NCBI GenBank assembly: GCA_037127255.1
Contig: JBANSL010000010.1
Location: forward strand, 30,148,120 to 30,212,119
Direction: 5' to 3'
DNA length: 64,000 bases
Source: Persicaria tinctoria
Lineage: Eukaryota; Streptophyta; Magnoliopsida; Caryophyllales; Polygonaceae
How positions within the stretch are numbered: the first letter of the stretch is position 1; every line of letters begins with the position of its first letter. The notes below the pieces were generated by a model that worked only from the letters and a program-made list of their open reading frames with translations, was not told the DNA's origin and made no database searches. Below, one piece after another: positions 11,281 to 22,140 of the stretch. Both the position numbers and the translations under genes were made by a program.

Positions 11281-12696
11281 GTGGTTCAAATGTTAACAAG
11301 TCTTATGGTGTTTTTTGTTAACAAATCTTGGCCATTGATTTAGTGTAATTGAAGGGCTGAGATTAATTCGTTATTTTTATTAATTGAAAATAAAAATGGA
11401 AAAAACGCACCCCCATTACTTTATAAAGACGCGTGTATCACAATCCTAACCCTAACCACAACCGATCCTTTCCAGTCTCCCTCTGCCTCGCATCCCTCCC
11501 CGCGATGAAGACTGCTCCATGGCTTTCTTCGGTTTCCTCTATGGCTTTCTCGCCTTGTCTCGCTCATCTCTGATTGATTCGTTTGCTTGTATCAATTGGA
11601 TTTGAATATCAGGTCGATAATGTCAAGGCACTGCTTGAGGTTGAGGTATTTTACCTATTTACCTATTGTTCTAAAATTCGTTTTTCTGATTGATCGAATT
11701 GTATTTCAATTTTTAATTGCAGACGAGCGTTGGAATTCAAGGCAAAAGTTGTTGTACAATGGGAATGAGATGACGAACAATGACAAGCTCAGCAGTTTAG
11801 GTGTCAAAGAAGATTTGTGGGTTATTGGCTTATCTCCCTCTTCTTCCCCTTTTTGCTTCTTTTTTTTTAATCAACAATTCTGGGACATTTGTGGGTTATC
11901 GGCTTTCAGAGGCATCCAGAACCTAGGTTTTCCCATTTCTTTCTAAGTTTTTATTTTTTCTTCTCCCAACTTTATGTTTTCGTTCGGTTGGTTTTTCTAT
12001 TTGATCTTTATTATCAACGTCAAATATTTTTGTTAACAATACAATTATGTTCATATCTATATTTTTCTAGTTTTGTTCTCCACTTTTTTTTTGATTTGAA
12101 AGTTTTGTTCTCCACTTTCAGAGTCACTATTCGGCAAATTCAGGTTTCTATTCGTTGATAATACGGAATTATTCATATGTACGTGGTTAACAAGTTGTGG
12201 GAAATCAAGAATTACTTTTACGTACTCTTTCAATCTAGCGAATAATTACTATCAATCTAGTGAATAATTACTATCAACCTAATCTAGCGAATAATTACTA
12301 TCTATCTAGCGAATAATTACTATCAATCTACCGAATAATTACTTCAACCCAGCGAATACTTGCAAAATTGAGCAACTCTTTTGCCAATATCTAAACGATA
12401 ACTCCTCTTTACACACGAATAATAACTATAAGTTAGCGAATATTTAATATCACCTTATCGAATATTTCAAATAGTGCACCGAACGTTACTCCACACAAAA
12501 ACGTTACGCCACAAAAAAAAAGTGTACAATACACGCGCGTAATTCAACAAGTGGGGAAGGAAAAATGTGGGTCTCATTGATTTTTAATTAAAGAAAAAAG
12601 GCAAAATTGTCAAATAATCTCAGCCATCAATTTCATTAAATCAAAGGCCCAGATCTGTTAACATTTAACACCATAAGAGATGTTAACACATGACCC
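11279..12696. mobile_element. Pack-type TIR element carrying a DDI1-like gene fragment (about 1.4 kb)
   Basis: TIRs of about 90 bases. The left (11279-11370) holds 'tgttaacaagtcttatggtg', 'gccattgatttagtgtaatt' and 'ggctgagattaatt'. The right (12605-12696), read inward, holds 'tgttaacatctcttatggtg' and matching following blocks. The left end abuts (TA)n; the right end does not. The interior carries an exon-intron-exon piece of a host gene (11613-11820) and a degenerate array of AGCGAATAATTACTATC units (12235-12350). The TIR length suggests a Mutator-like or related non-autonomous gene-capturing element. Superfamily unproven because no 9-bp target-site duplication was found. Confidence 0.75.
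11613..11820 (+). pseudogene. Captured ubiquitin-like (UBL) exon pair of a DDI1-type gene
   Basis: Exon 11613-11645 reads VDNVKALLEVE, a GT-AG intron follows, and the next exon from 11723 reads TSV, then after a one-base frame change LLYNGNEMTNNDKLSSLGVK. This matches the N-terminal UBL domain of plant DDI1 (DNA-damage inducible 1), including the exon boundary inside the domain. DDI1 is a proteasome shuttle with a retroviral-type protease domain; that domain is absent here. The intron is kept, so the piece was copied from genomic DNA and not from mRNA. It lies wholly inside the TIR element at 11279-12696. The fragment is frameshifted and has no start codon, so it is not a functional gene. Confidence 0.75.
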
Positions 12697-12704
12697 AAAG
12701 GGTT

Positions 12705-12803
12705 TGTCTAAAATCCCGAAAGGGTTGAATATGATCAAATACTCGAAAGGGTTTGTCTAAAATCCCGAAAGGGTTGAATAAATCCCGAAAGGGCTTAGAA
12801 AAT
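12705..12803. repeat. Short tandem repeat of AATCCCGAAAGGG
   Basis: Five or so copies of a unit around 'taaaatcccgaaagggttga' between 12705 and 12803, just outside the right TIR of the DDI1-carrying element. Confidence 0.7.
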
Positions 12804-13765
12804 ATCAATATTAATAAGTAATAATAAATCTCCCCGGACTTTCAACTTGGTTCCGTGATTTCTGCTCACAAATTTTCGCCCGATGATTGATCTTCCTTGT
12901 TTTGGCTCGTATTTTGCTCCGTCGTTTGGCTTCGATTCGCTGCCTTGGTGTGGTTGCGTTTGATTTCGAGTTGGGTTGCAGTATCGGGCGTCATGTATGA
13001 TCGAGAGGATCGTGGTTGTGTTTGTGGTCTTCGAAGATCCCTCATTTAGGTGGGGGAAACGTCGGTGGTCCGCACATCCCCATGATTTGCCCTTTTCGAT
13101 GGTGGGTTACTCTTCTCCGCCTTCTCGGTGTCGAGACGCCGTGTGAGTCGTCGCACTCGCCCGTGTTCTCGGCATTCGTAGCTCGTCTTGGATCTTCATT
13201 GACTCCTCCGCTGGCTGACGTCTTTTATGAGTTATTAGGGTTTTTCTTTCTTCTTTGCTGATTTGTGTTGCTTATGATTGTATCTTGACGGTTAGTCCGT
13301 CTGCCGATTCGTCGGTCTCTCGAGTTTCATGCTTATTTGTGCTCAAATTTTTACCTAATAAAAAAAAGTTTTAATAAATATTTTTAAGTTTCAACATCCA
13401 ATACTTTATTAAATAAACAAAAATCATTACATTAAATAATAATAAATATGGATATAATTATTGGTTTAACAATAACTTATTTTCAAATTTAAGAAACATA
13501 AATGAAAATTTCATTTCTAAATAAAAATACGATTGCTAAACCTATTATTTTAAAACAACATAAAATTTATTACTGCATTTTACAATTTAAATCTCATTAC
13601 ATATTTTTTATTAAAAAATAGTTAACTTTTTTTAATGAAAACATCATTTCCTACATAACTAGTTATTTTGTTGGTTTTGTTCTTTTTTTTTTTTACAAAA
13701 ATAAATTCCGTAATTGATGAATTTGTCACAAAATGTTACTCTGCATTAAACTGCCTTTGATAAAA

Positions 13766-13769
<4 letters not shown>
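12804..13769. other. No assignable gene
   Basis: 12840-13340 is GC-moderate with short ORFs on + (e.g. 13016-13261) that match nothing I recognise. It ends in 'aataaaaaaaag', which looks like the tail of a transcribed or reverse-transcribed sequence. 13340-13769 is very AT-rich filler. No TIRs found. Confidence 0.3.

Positions 13770-13849
<80 letters not shown>
13770..13849. repeat. (TA)n microsatellite
   Basis: 80 bases of TA bounding the left end of the foldback element. Confidence 0.95.
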
Positions 13850-13851
<2 letters not shown>

Positions 13852-14189
13852 ATAAATGGTAGCCAATATACCAAATTGTTGGGCCGTTTGCAAAAATAGC
13901 TCTCCCCTCGCCCAAATTACAAAAATGACAAAAAGGCCCAATATTTTGCAAAACTAACCGGTTAGGTTCACCGCTTATTACAGGTTAATTGGAACGCTCC
14001 TGTTCGTCAAAGAGGGAGACAGAGAACCCGCCCGCCATTGATATAGCTTCAAGAGAGGAGAAAGAGCTCCACCGAAGATGCACCCGGTTGCGACAAGGGA
14101 AGTCGGAACTGAGAGAGAGGAGAGAAACCCTCATGGACGAACCTCTATTGAAGAGAGGGGAGAAAACTTATGGAACGAACCGCCATTGA

Positions 14190-14880
14190 AGAGAGGTTAG
14201 ATCTCATTCTCTATCTCTATTTTACCTCCTTTAATGGCATTTTGGGGTTTCAATTTATGGAATTTTGAGTTGGGATCCATTGGGAGAATGGGTTTCAAAA
14301 TATTTGAATGTACAAACCCTAACCTTGTAGTGATGGACGGTTTGGGGATATGGTGGGGATTCGTTATTGATGCTTATTTGAGGATAAAATTGAAGGTCCA
14401 AATAGGGTAGAAACGAAATGAAAACCCCCAATTGGAGAAGTAGGGGAGAGATGGGTTTCGAATGATGGGTTCAACTAGCTTGTCAAGGGCGAGCGGAATC
14501 GTTCATCTGGATTGGGGAAACGGTTGAATGGCTAGGTTTAGTAATTTCTGTGTTGGCTTCGAATTGGAGAAGTAAGGGAGAGATGGGTTTCAAATGATGT
14601 TGGATGTGGTAAAGGGAAAGGTGAATGGTATACGAAATGAGTGCGTATGAGTTTGGAAATTGGGGACGAAGGAAGAAAGAAGAGGCATCGAGAGAGGAGG
14701 AATTCGGCGAAGGAAAGATAAGTGGAGGCAAAGGGAGGTGGATGGTGAGAAAATTGGTGTGAAACTAAATTAGTAAACCCTCATTTTTTAGTGTTGGATT
14801 CAATCCCAAATCTGATGTGCAGAAAATTTGTGTCAAACCCTATCTAGATCGGTTTTTTTTTTAAATAGGGGGTGAAGGAA
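14190..14880. other. Left-arm segment with intron/UTR-like sequence
   Basis: Matches the right arm at about 17290-17830 in inverse orientation (e.g. 'gggagaatggg', 'caaaccctaacctt', 'aatagggtagaaa'). Probably a captured 5' gene region. No continuous ORF. Confidence 0.45.
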
Positions 14881-15359
14881 TTTTAAGGATTCGAATGTAT
14901 CTCATGCATAAGTCTTTGGTATGTGTATTGCATAAGTTTGTGAGAGTTGAGACTATTATGTAGTTGTGTCATTTGTTGCATTCTTGATTCGTTTTCAGTT
15001 ACGCATTTGACCATATGAGCATGCATCTGTCTGAATAGCATCTCTTTTAGTTGAGCATATGAGCATGTGTAGTTGTGTAATATTTGTGGTTGTTTGATCT
15101 GTTTAATGTTTTCTGTAGTGACATACATATATTTTTACTGGCAAGAATTATGACTATACTGGCAAGGATTTTTCATATACTGGCACTAACTTGTACACTT
15201 GGATCACAGATTAAACCCACTTGCAACGATGCGTACTGTAAAAGGAAAAAACGTTGTTAAGCCGTCGAGCAAAAAGGTAAATACTTGTATAATGGCACGT
15301 CGAATAATTTCTTGTATTTGTATTGGTGATGTTAATCGTTTCTTGTTATATATGTGCAG

Positions 15360-15539
15360 CCGACATTAGCTCCCCCCCCCCCCCCCCCCCCGGAGAAGTA
15401 CTTCAGAGGGAGGTCCAACCACTTCTCCAAGATGGCCCTCCTGGATCGCATGGACGAAGGCCTCACTGCTGTGGATTGGAAGATGTTGAAGGAAAGCAGG
15501 CTTGGATGTATTGTGATGATAGGGAATAACGTCCCCTAA
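15360..15539 (+). pseudogene. Captured DUF1985 domain exon, left arm
   Basis: Begins right after a splice acceptor (tatgtgcag). It reads EKYFRGRSNHFSKMALLDRM and then LTAVDWKMLKESRLGCIVMI. This aligns with the DUF1985 start of the Ulp1-like gene at 3874-7604 (SQRFRGCANVYSKPEIINL, then SSDWTLLVDGCFGSIV). A run of 17 C's at 15374-15390 interrupts its N-terminal side and reads as polyproline. No DUF1985 C-terminal half and no protease follow. The mirror copy is at 16690-16918. Confidence 0.65.
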
Positions 15540-16689
15540 TGAAGTTTGCTCTCCTCCTCGTTATAGAGGGAATCCTCCTGCCAGGGATATCAGCAAGAAT
15601 ATATCTTAAAGGATGGGTCGTGCACCTCGTTGAAGACGTAGTGATATTCGTTTATCTGGTCTGGCACTTTATTGTTGCTATTTGTGTTGGACTTGTATAT
15701 TCTATTTTGAAGTTAGGGTACTCGTCAAATTGGTTACACATTTTCTTATAACTTTAGGGTTATGTAAGGGTGACATAACTGGTAGTTTCATTCACAATAA
15801 ACTGTCCAATTGGTTATATCTTTTGTTTGTGTTGGACTACTTTTACAACTTCATTCGCAACATTATGAAATACAAACTAAAAATCACAGTAATGTCCAAA
15901 ACACAATATTACGTAATACAAAGCACAAAATCACAATAGTTTGACGATGATGCAAACTATGAATGTTTGTAATTTTTGCTTACTAGCCAGTAGATAATTT
16001 TTCCTTGCCAGTGAAATCGATGTCTAAGCCAATAAAAGAATAACCACTGACATATCTTATGACTATCTCATAAACTTCCCAGCAGAAAGATGTCGAACAT
16101 TAAACCCAAACGAAATGAGTCCATAACAACTTAAGTCCAAAAGATGGAAACGTTTAAACGATGGTCATCAAATGTGTCAGTAGTGATGACGAGGATACTA
16201 TGTACGGGGTGACCCTAGGAGGAGGGTGGTTTCATTCCACTTGGAGAGCTTGTCTAAGGAGGATATTATGTATGGGGGTGACATAAGGAAAGTGTAGAAT
16301 GATAAGGTCATCATACGACGCTCGTCTTAAGGATGCCTCTTCTTTTACATAGGCGAATGATAGTTTTTGTTATTTTGCATGTATGTAACTTACACTATGG
16401 GGTTGTCCGTTTTTTCTGCCTAAGATGCGAAACACGAATGTTTGCGATTTATGTTTACTAGCCAGTAAATATTTTTTTCTTTCCATTAAAAACGACGTCT
16501 CAGCCAATATAGGACTAACCCCTGCCGGATCTTGTCAATCTCAAAAACTTCTCTACAACAGGATAGACAACGTTAAACATAAACTAAAGCAGTCAGAACG
16601 CAATATTCAGAACAACCGTCCATACAGAAATCCAGAACATACAGGATCAGTCATCAAAAGGGAGAGAACGTTTAAGACCTAAAACAAAC

Positions 16690-16918
16690 ATAACGAAATA
16701 CTAGAGGTCTTGAGCTGTTGCTTAAGGATGTAGTGGATTAGGATGCAACAATATGACACATTATTCCCGATCATTACAATGCCCCCTAGCCTGCATTCCT
16801 TTAAGATTTTCCAATCCACCGCAGATAGGGTCTCGTCCATTCCATTGAGGAGGCCCATCTTCGAGAAGTGGTTCGACCTCCATCGAAAATAATTTTCCGA
16901 AGGGAGAGCTAGTGTCGG
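16690..16918 (-). pseudogene. Captured DUF1985 domain exon, right arm
   Basis: Mirror copy of the 15360-15539 exon. After an acceptor at 16919-16920 it reads SENYFRWRSNHFSKMGLLNG and then LSAVDWKILKECRLGGIVMI, continuing further (YCCILIHYILKQQLKTSS) than the left copy. That extension matches the LVHHMLLHEIKTNKK block of the Ulp1-like gene, which strengthens the DUF1985 assignment. The two exons point toward each other across the spacer. No poly-C run here, so that is a private expansion of the left arm. Confidence 0.65.
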
Positions 16919-18188
16919 CTGCACATATATCACATGAAACGATTAACATCACCAACACAACTGCAACTGCACAAATGCACATGCTCATATGCTCAACTGA
17001 AACATATGCTCATATGCTTAAATGCTCAACTTAAACGAATCAAGAATGCAATAAATGACACAACTACACAATAGTCTCAACCCTCATAAACTTAGGTAAT
17101 ACACATATCACAAACTTACAATACTCTCAAATGACATCGGATTCGTGTAGTGTATCTCTGCCCCGTTTTAATCACTACATACTTCAACACATAGCAAAAA
17201 CTTACAAAGATGTACAACTATCACCAATTGTGAGCATTATATTTATATGCAACTATTTACAAACAACCCCAATCTCCAAATTCTCTCCAAGTTCCCAATT
17301 TTCAAACTCATAAGTACACATTCCTTATACCATTCAAATTTTCCTTTATCATATCCAACATCATTAGAAACCCAACATCTGTCGAACTTCCCCAATTCGA
17401 AGAACGACACACAAGTTACTAAATCTAGCCATCCAATCGTTTCACCTAGCCAGACGAACGAATCCGCATACCCTTTTCAAGTTTTCAAAATACAGATTTC
17501 AAATATTAATTGGGGTTTTCAATTCCTTTCTACCCTATTTCGACCTTCATTTTCATCATCAAACCGCCCCCCACCCATAAGGTTAGGGTTTGTACATTCA
17601 AATAATTTCAACCCCATTCGACCCATTCTCCCCAAGGACCCAGAGTCGACATTCCATAAATTGAAAACCCTAAAATTGAAAACCCATTCTCCCCAGCATC
17701 TGTCGCCCCTCTCTTCAATGGAGTTATGGTTTGACACTGAAATTCCGACCCAAACTTCTCAACGTGTTAGGGTTTCAAATCGAAATCCCCTATTCAAAAA
17801 TCACACATTGCAGAACAATTTGTTTGGATTTAGTTAGGGTTTCATAGATTCAAGAACGAATTTACTTACTTGTGTTCGAATTTGTTTCGCCGGATTCAGT
17901 TTCTCCGCGTCGGTTACAACTTCCTCCCGCCGAACTGATTCGCTTCCGTCGATAACCTCTTCTGCCTCCTCCTCCATCGAGAGCTTCCTTCTTCGTTGCT
18001 CTCTTCCTCTCTCTCTCTCTCTGATCTCTCTCCTGTTCAACACTTCCTCCTCTTGTCCGACCTGCAACCGGCTGAGCAAGTGGGCTTTTTTTTTGCAAAA
18101 ATGTCATTGGGCCCACTGTTTGCAATTTATCAATGTCATGGTTATTTTTGCAAACTTTAGATTTTTTTGGTATATTGGTGCAAATTGG

Positions 18189-18190
<2 letters not shown>

Positions 18191-18256
<66 letters not shown>
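18191..18256. repeat. (TA)n microsatellite
   Basis: 66 bases of TA separating the foldback element from the next TIR element. Confidence 0.95.
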
Positions 18257-18259
<3 letters not shown>

Positions 18260-18329
18260 AAGCTTTAAAATGTAAAATATCCTTAACGTGTAAAATTTGC
18301 TTAACGTGTAAAATTTTCAAATCAACCCA

Positions 18330-18735
18330 ACACCTACGCGCGCAACCCCAGCCCTCGGACTCCCGCACCCGCACCCACCTCGAGCCACCTCCGGCCACCA
18401 GCGACCAGCCGCCCTCGAGCCCACCCCCGGTGCGCAACCCCCGAGCCATGGACTGGCTTGGTTCGAGCCCAGACGCGCCCCTTCATCGCAGCAGCGTCGA
18501 GCCACCAGCAGTTCGGTTTTCGGCCTCCCACGCCACCCACGAGCCACCTCCGGCCACCAGCCCCGACCAGTTCGAACCCCCTCCCTCAGGCGCACCCCCC
18601 GAGCCCGGAACCGCCTTGGTTCGTGCCCAGCCGAGCCCACACCGAGCCATCTTCCCCCACAACGCTAATCGGTTCTTTTGGCTCGGAATACCTTCGAAAT
18701 CCCGATCTTTCTCCTTGTTTCCACTCGAATTTGGT
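18330..18735 (+). other. GC-rich exon-like block, probably captured host sequence
   Basis: Strong GC contrast with its flanks. Contains a direct repeat spaced by about 160 bases (18381 and 18540, sharing 'gagccacctccggccaccag'). All frames encode Pro/Arg/Ala-rich low-complexity peptides on both strands, so no protein can be called. It is followed by 'tttggtatgatttctaactc', which may be a splice donor region. Confidence 0.45.
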
Positions 18736-18832
18736 ATGATTTCTAACTCTAAACTTGTTTATTATAGTTATTTGGATTGTTTGAATGATTTAGGTTGAGA
18801 TTGAAAACCTAGGGTTTGATTTAGGAGCGGAA

Positions 18833-19310
18833 TTTGGGGCTTTTTGATAAAAGTCAAATTGATTGAAATTGATGATATGGTTGTGTTTTTGGGTTGATTT
18901 TGAGCTAATTTCATGTTCATATCATTGTCAAACTGTTTATGGATCATGAGCTAATTGAATTTTAGAACTTTAGGTTGCGATATGTTTTAGAATTTGGGGC
19001 TTTTTCCAAAAGTCAAATTGATTGAAATTGATTATATGGTTGTGTTGTTGGGTTGATTTTGAGCTAATTTCATGTTCATATCATTGTCAAATTGTTTATA
19101 GATCATTAGCTAATTGGATTTTAGAATTTTATAATGCGATATGCTTTGGAATTTGGAGCTTTTTTCCAAAAGCCAAATTGATTGAAATTGATGATATGGT
19201 TGTGTTGGTGGGTTGATTTTGAGCTAATTTCATGTTCATAGCATTGTTAAATTGTTTGTGAATCATGAGCTAATTGAATTTTAGGATTTTATTGCAATAT
19301 GTTTTAGGTC
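18833..19310. repeat. Tandem repeat, about 168-bp unit, nearly three copies
   Basis: Units begin near 18833, 19005 and 19172. Each contains 'ggctttttccaaaag' or a variant, 'attgaaattgatgatatggt' and 'tttgagctaatttcatgttc'. Intron-like AT-rich sequence. Confidence 0.8.
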
Positions 19311-19348
19311 GATTAGTTTCTTCTATTTTAGCATAAAAATCATAATTT

Positions 19349-19420
19349 AGCCTATTAGCTCAATTGGTAGAGCAATGTGCGTTTGCACAAAAGATGTGGG
19401 TTCAAATCCCGCATATGTTA
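19349..19420 (+). other. tRNA-like sequence (decayed)
   Basis: Contains box A 'tagctcaattggtagagca' and box B 'gggttcaaatccc'. The first seven bases AGCCTAT pair only partly with the 3' ATATGTT, and the anticodon arm lacks a seven-base loop. It is closely related to the sequences at 41048-41117 and 41265-41335. Likely a tRNA-derived repeat rather than a tRNA gene. Confidence 0.6.
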
Positions 19421-20317
19421 CATAATAGACAAGAGCGCAACAATCGCAAATTGTTAATCATGCACATTATAATCTAACTTATGCACTTTTTAGCCTTAAT
19501 TATGCACATTTTAATCTTATTTATGCACTTGAATTTTAAAAGCGTATACGTAAAAAAATCGATTTCAAACTTACATCTATCAACCTAAATTATTCGAGAG
19601 GTGAACCCAAACTCTCAAAAGTAAAAAAAAAAAAAAACAAAATTAAAACATCGATTTCAAAAGCACATCTTTTGTCTTATTAATGCACATTATGATCTTA
19701 CATTTGCACAATTGTATTCTTAATCTGCACAATTGTATCTTACTTTTGCACAATTGTAGTTTAAATTTGCACAATTGTATCCTACTTTAAATTTGCACAA
19801 TTACAGTTGCACAAATGCACTTTACAGTTGCACAAATGCACTTCACAGTTGCACAAATGCACTCCACAGTTCCACAAATGCACTTCACAGTTGCACAAAA
19901 GGTATCGAAAACGGGAAAAAGTGCATGTACCCATAAAATTAGACATATTTACCAATTTACCCATAAATTAAACATATTTCAATTATAAATTTTTATAATT
20001 GAAATAGACACATTTACCTATTTACCCCATAATGAATTATTTATCTGCACAAAATAAATTATATCTGCACAATAAGATGTTATATGTGCACAAAAGCAAG
20101 TTATACTTGCACAACAGAAAGTGTTACCACGAAAAAAAAAATGATGGGCAAAAAAAAATTAAAATTAAAATTAAAAAAAAAATAAAAATCGGGTCCGAGA
20201 AGGGGGGCACACGCATGGGCAAGGGGGGCAGATATTCTACTAATAAATTAGGCCCATTAGCAAATTTTACACAATAAGCATATTTTACACTTTAAGGACT
20301 TTTTACATTTGAAGTAA

Positions 20318-20321
<4 letters not shown>

Positions 20322-20391
<70 letters not shown>
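20322..20391. repeat. (TA)n microsatellite
   Basis: 70 bases of TA shared as the boundary between two TIR elements. Confidence 0.95.
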
Positions 20392-20398
<7 letters not shown>

Positions 20399-20504
20399 GT
20401 TCAAGTGAGAATAATATCTTCCGGTGAGAAGGAAAGAAGTAACCTAATTGGTGGAGACAGATTTTTTTTTTTAATCAAAAAAAGGACCTCACGCGCTGTT
20501 GGAT

Positions 20505-21070
20505 ACCATCATCTTCCTATCCCCCGTCAATCGCCGTCATCGATCTTCCTACTCCTCTCTTAACGCTGGTGAGCCCTCTCCCGCTCTCCCGCGCAACTTC
20601 CCGGCGAGGCTGGCTCGCCGCCATCCGCTCTGTCGGCGACCTCGGCAGCGCGAGCACGGGACGGCCTCCTCTCAACTTCTTCTCTCCGGTCGATTCCATG
20701 GCTGCCTCTTTTTCCTCTGTCAACGTCCTCACCGACGAAGACTTCGAGTTTAGCGTCGATGGCGATAGGGCTTCCTCCGGCCACACTTCTCCGTCTGCGT
20801 CCACTGCGAAGGATCCTCCCTCGCCGCCGGCGACTTTCCGATTTCCCGATGCCTCCCTCCGTTCCTGGCGCCGGAACCTCTGTCGCCGAGTTGCTACCAG
20901 GCCTGGACCGGTTCCGCCACTGTCGCCGCTGCCTAATCATCTTGAATTGAAGCGTGGACCGGTTCCGCCACTGTCGCCGCCGCCTATTCATCTTGAATTG
21001 AAGGTATCCGATTGCACCAAGGTCAACGGTGTGTGCTTGCACGCAATATGGGGAGATTTTCCCCAAAATT
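20505..21070 (+). other. GC-rich exon-like block, possible captured coding exon
   Basis: An ORF from 20569 to 21072 spans the block, but minus frames are also open for hundreds of bases (20560-21066), as expected of GC-rich low-complexity sequence. An internal direct repeat of about 58 bases occurs at 20893-20950 and 20951-21002 (sharing 'ggaccggttccgccactgtc'). I recognise no domain. Origin from a host gene is inferred from composition. Confidence 0.4.
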
Positions 21071-21230
21071 GAAAGCTTGGAGCATCACCAATCCGATTAT
21101 ACAATCAAAAATCTAATGTTAACATTAAGATTAAAAACCAGTGGAGATATTAATCAATTGAAGGTTAATTTGAACTTGTGCTTCTTTTCATCTTGTTTGT
21201 GGAAAGAGAGATTAATGGTTAAGATTGGTT

Positions 21231-21622
21231 CACTGAGTGTGGTTCAGTGACCGAATAGAGTGTGGTTCAGTGACCGAATAGAGTGGGGTTCAGTGATCGA
21301 ATAGAGAGTGGTTTAGTGACCGAATATAGTGTGGTTCAGTGACCGAATGAGTGTGGTTCAATGACCGAATAGAGAGTTGTTCAGTGACCGAATAGAGTGT
21401 GGTTTAGTGACTAAATAGAGAGTGGTTCAGTGACCGAATAAAGTGTGGTTCAGTGACCGAATAGAGAGTGGTTCAGTGGTCGATTAGAGTGTGGTTCAGT
21501 GACCGAATAGAGAGTGGTTCAGTGGTCGAATAGAGTGTGGTTCAGTGACCGAATAGAGTGTGGTTCATTGACCGAATAGAGAGTGGTTCAGTAACTGAAT
21601 AGAGAGTGGTTCAGTGACTGAA
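21231..21622. repeat. Tandem array of GTGGTTCAGTGACCGAATAGA
   Basis: About 17 imperfect copies of a 21-24 base unit with core GTTCAGTGACCGAATAGAG. Non-coding. Confidence 0.9.
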
Positions 21623-21840
21623 CCACTGTGAATAAAATTGCTGAACCACTGTGAATAACATTGTTGAACCACTGTGAAAAAAATTGCTGAACCACTGTGA
21701 ATAAAATTGTCGAACTACTGTGAATAAAATTGTTGAACCACTGTGAACGAAATTGCTGAACCACTGTGAATTAAATTGCTGAACCACTGTGAAAATAATT
21801 GATGAACCACTGTGAATAAAATTGTTGAACCACTACTTGT
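21623..21840. repeat. Tandem array of TTGCTGAACCACTGTGAATAAA
   Basis: About nine imperfect copies of a 24-base unit. Its GAACCAC core is the inverse of the GTGGTTC core of the preceding array, so the two arrays together look like a decayed palindrome. Confidence 0.9.
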
Positions 21841-22140
21841 CAATTTTTTTTTTCAACAAAACGTATACAAAGTGGGTGTCTATGTGTAGATAAAATTAAA
21901 TTACATCCAAATATATATTTTTTATATTTTTTTAACAAGTGAAAATGCAAAAAAATGATTTTTTAAAAGTTCATGTGAACACTTTTACTTGTACGTCCAA
22001 TTTCTAATTAATTAGTAAGTAAGTTGGCGCGTGCAATTAATTAGTGGGTAGGTGAGAGTGAGGGTGTTACTAATTAATTTGGGTGAGTGTTACTAATTAA
22101 TTGAGTAAGCCGCGTGTCTCATATTTTAATTCGTATTTTG

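Larger units (their letters stand above)
13850..18190. mobile_element. 4.3-kb foldback (long inverted-repeat) element bounded by (TA)n
   Basis: Left arm about 13850-15560, right arm about 16690-18190, inverted and clearly homologous along their length. The outer ends share 'gccaatataccaaa' and 'tttgcaaaaata'. Further in they share 'tatttgaatgtacaaaccct' (14304 and 17586 region). Further still they share 'tgcattcttgattcgtt' (14979 and 17035 region). Both arms end inward in the same DUF1985-like exon. The spacer 15560-16690 contains a direct repeat of about 160 bases (15945-16110 and 16420-16580, sharing 'tactagccagta'). Both outer ends touch TA tracts. No transposase. RNA from it would fold into a hairpin of more than 1 kb. 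Confidence 0.75.
18257..20321. mobile_element. (TA)n-bounded TIR element, 2.07 kb, with GC-rich capture and tRNA-like insert
   Basis: TIRs of about 65 bases. The left is GGGAAGCTTTAAAATGTAAA, then 'atccttaacgtgtaaaattt'. The right, read inward from 20321, is GGGTTTACTTCAAATGTAAA, then 'agtccttaaagtgtaaaata'. TA tracts abut both ends. The interior holds a GC-rich Pro-rich exon-like block (18330-18730), a tandem repeat of about 168 bases (18833-19310), a tRNA-like sequence (19349-19420) and arrays of TTTGCACAATTGTA / GTTGCACAAATGCACT (19690-19910). No transposase. Confidence 0.8.

Noticed and set aside
13016..13261. ORF of 81 codons
   Set aside because: No homology recognised and no supporting splice or start context. 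Probably a fragment or chance ORF.
20560..21072. Opposed 167-codon ORFs on both strands
   Set aside because: Both strands are open because of high GC. No motif allows choosing either as a protein. Kept only as a GC-rich captured block.
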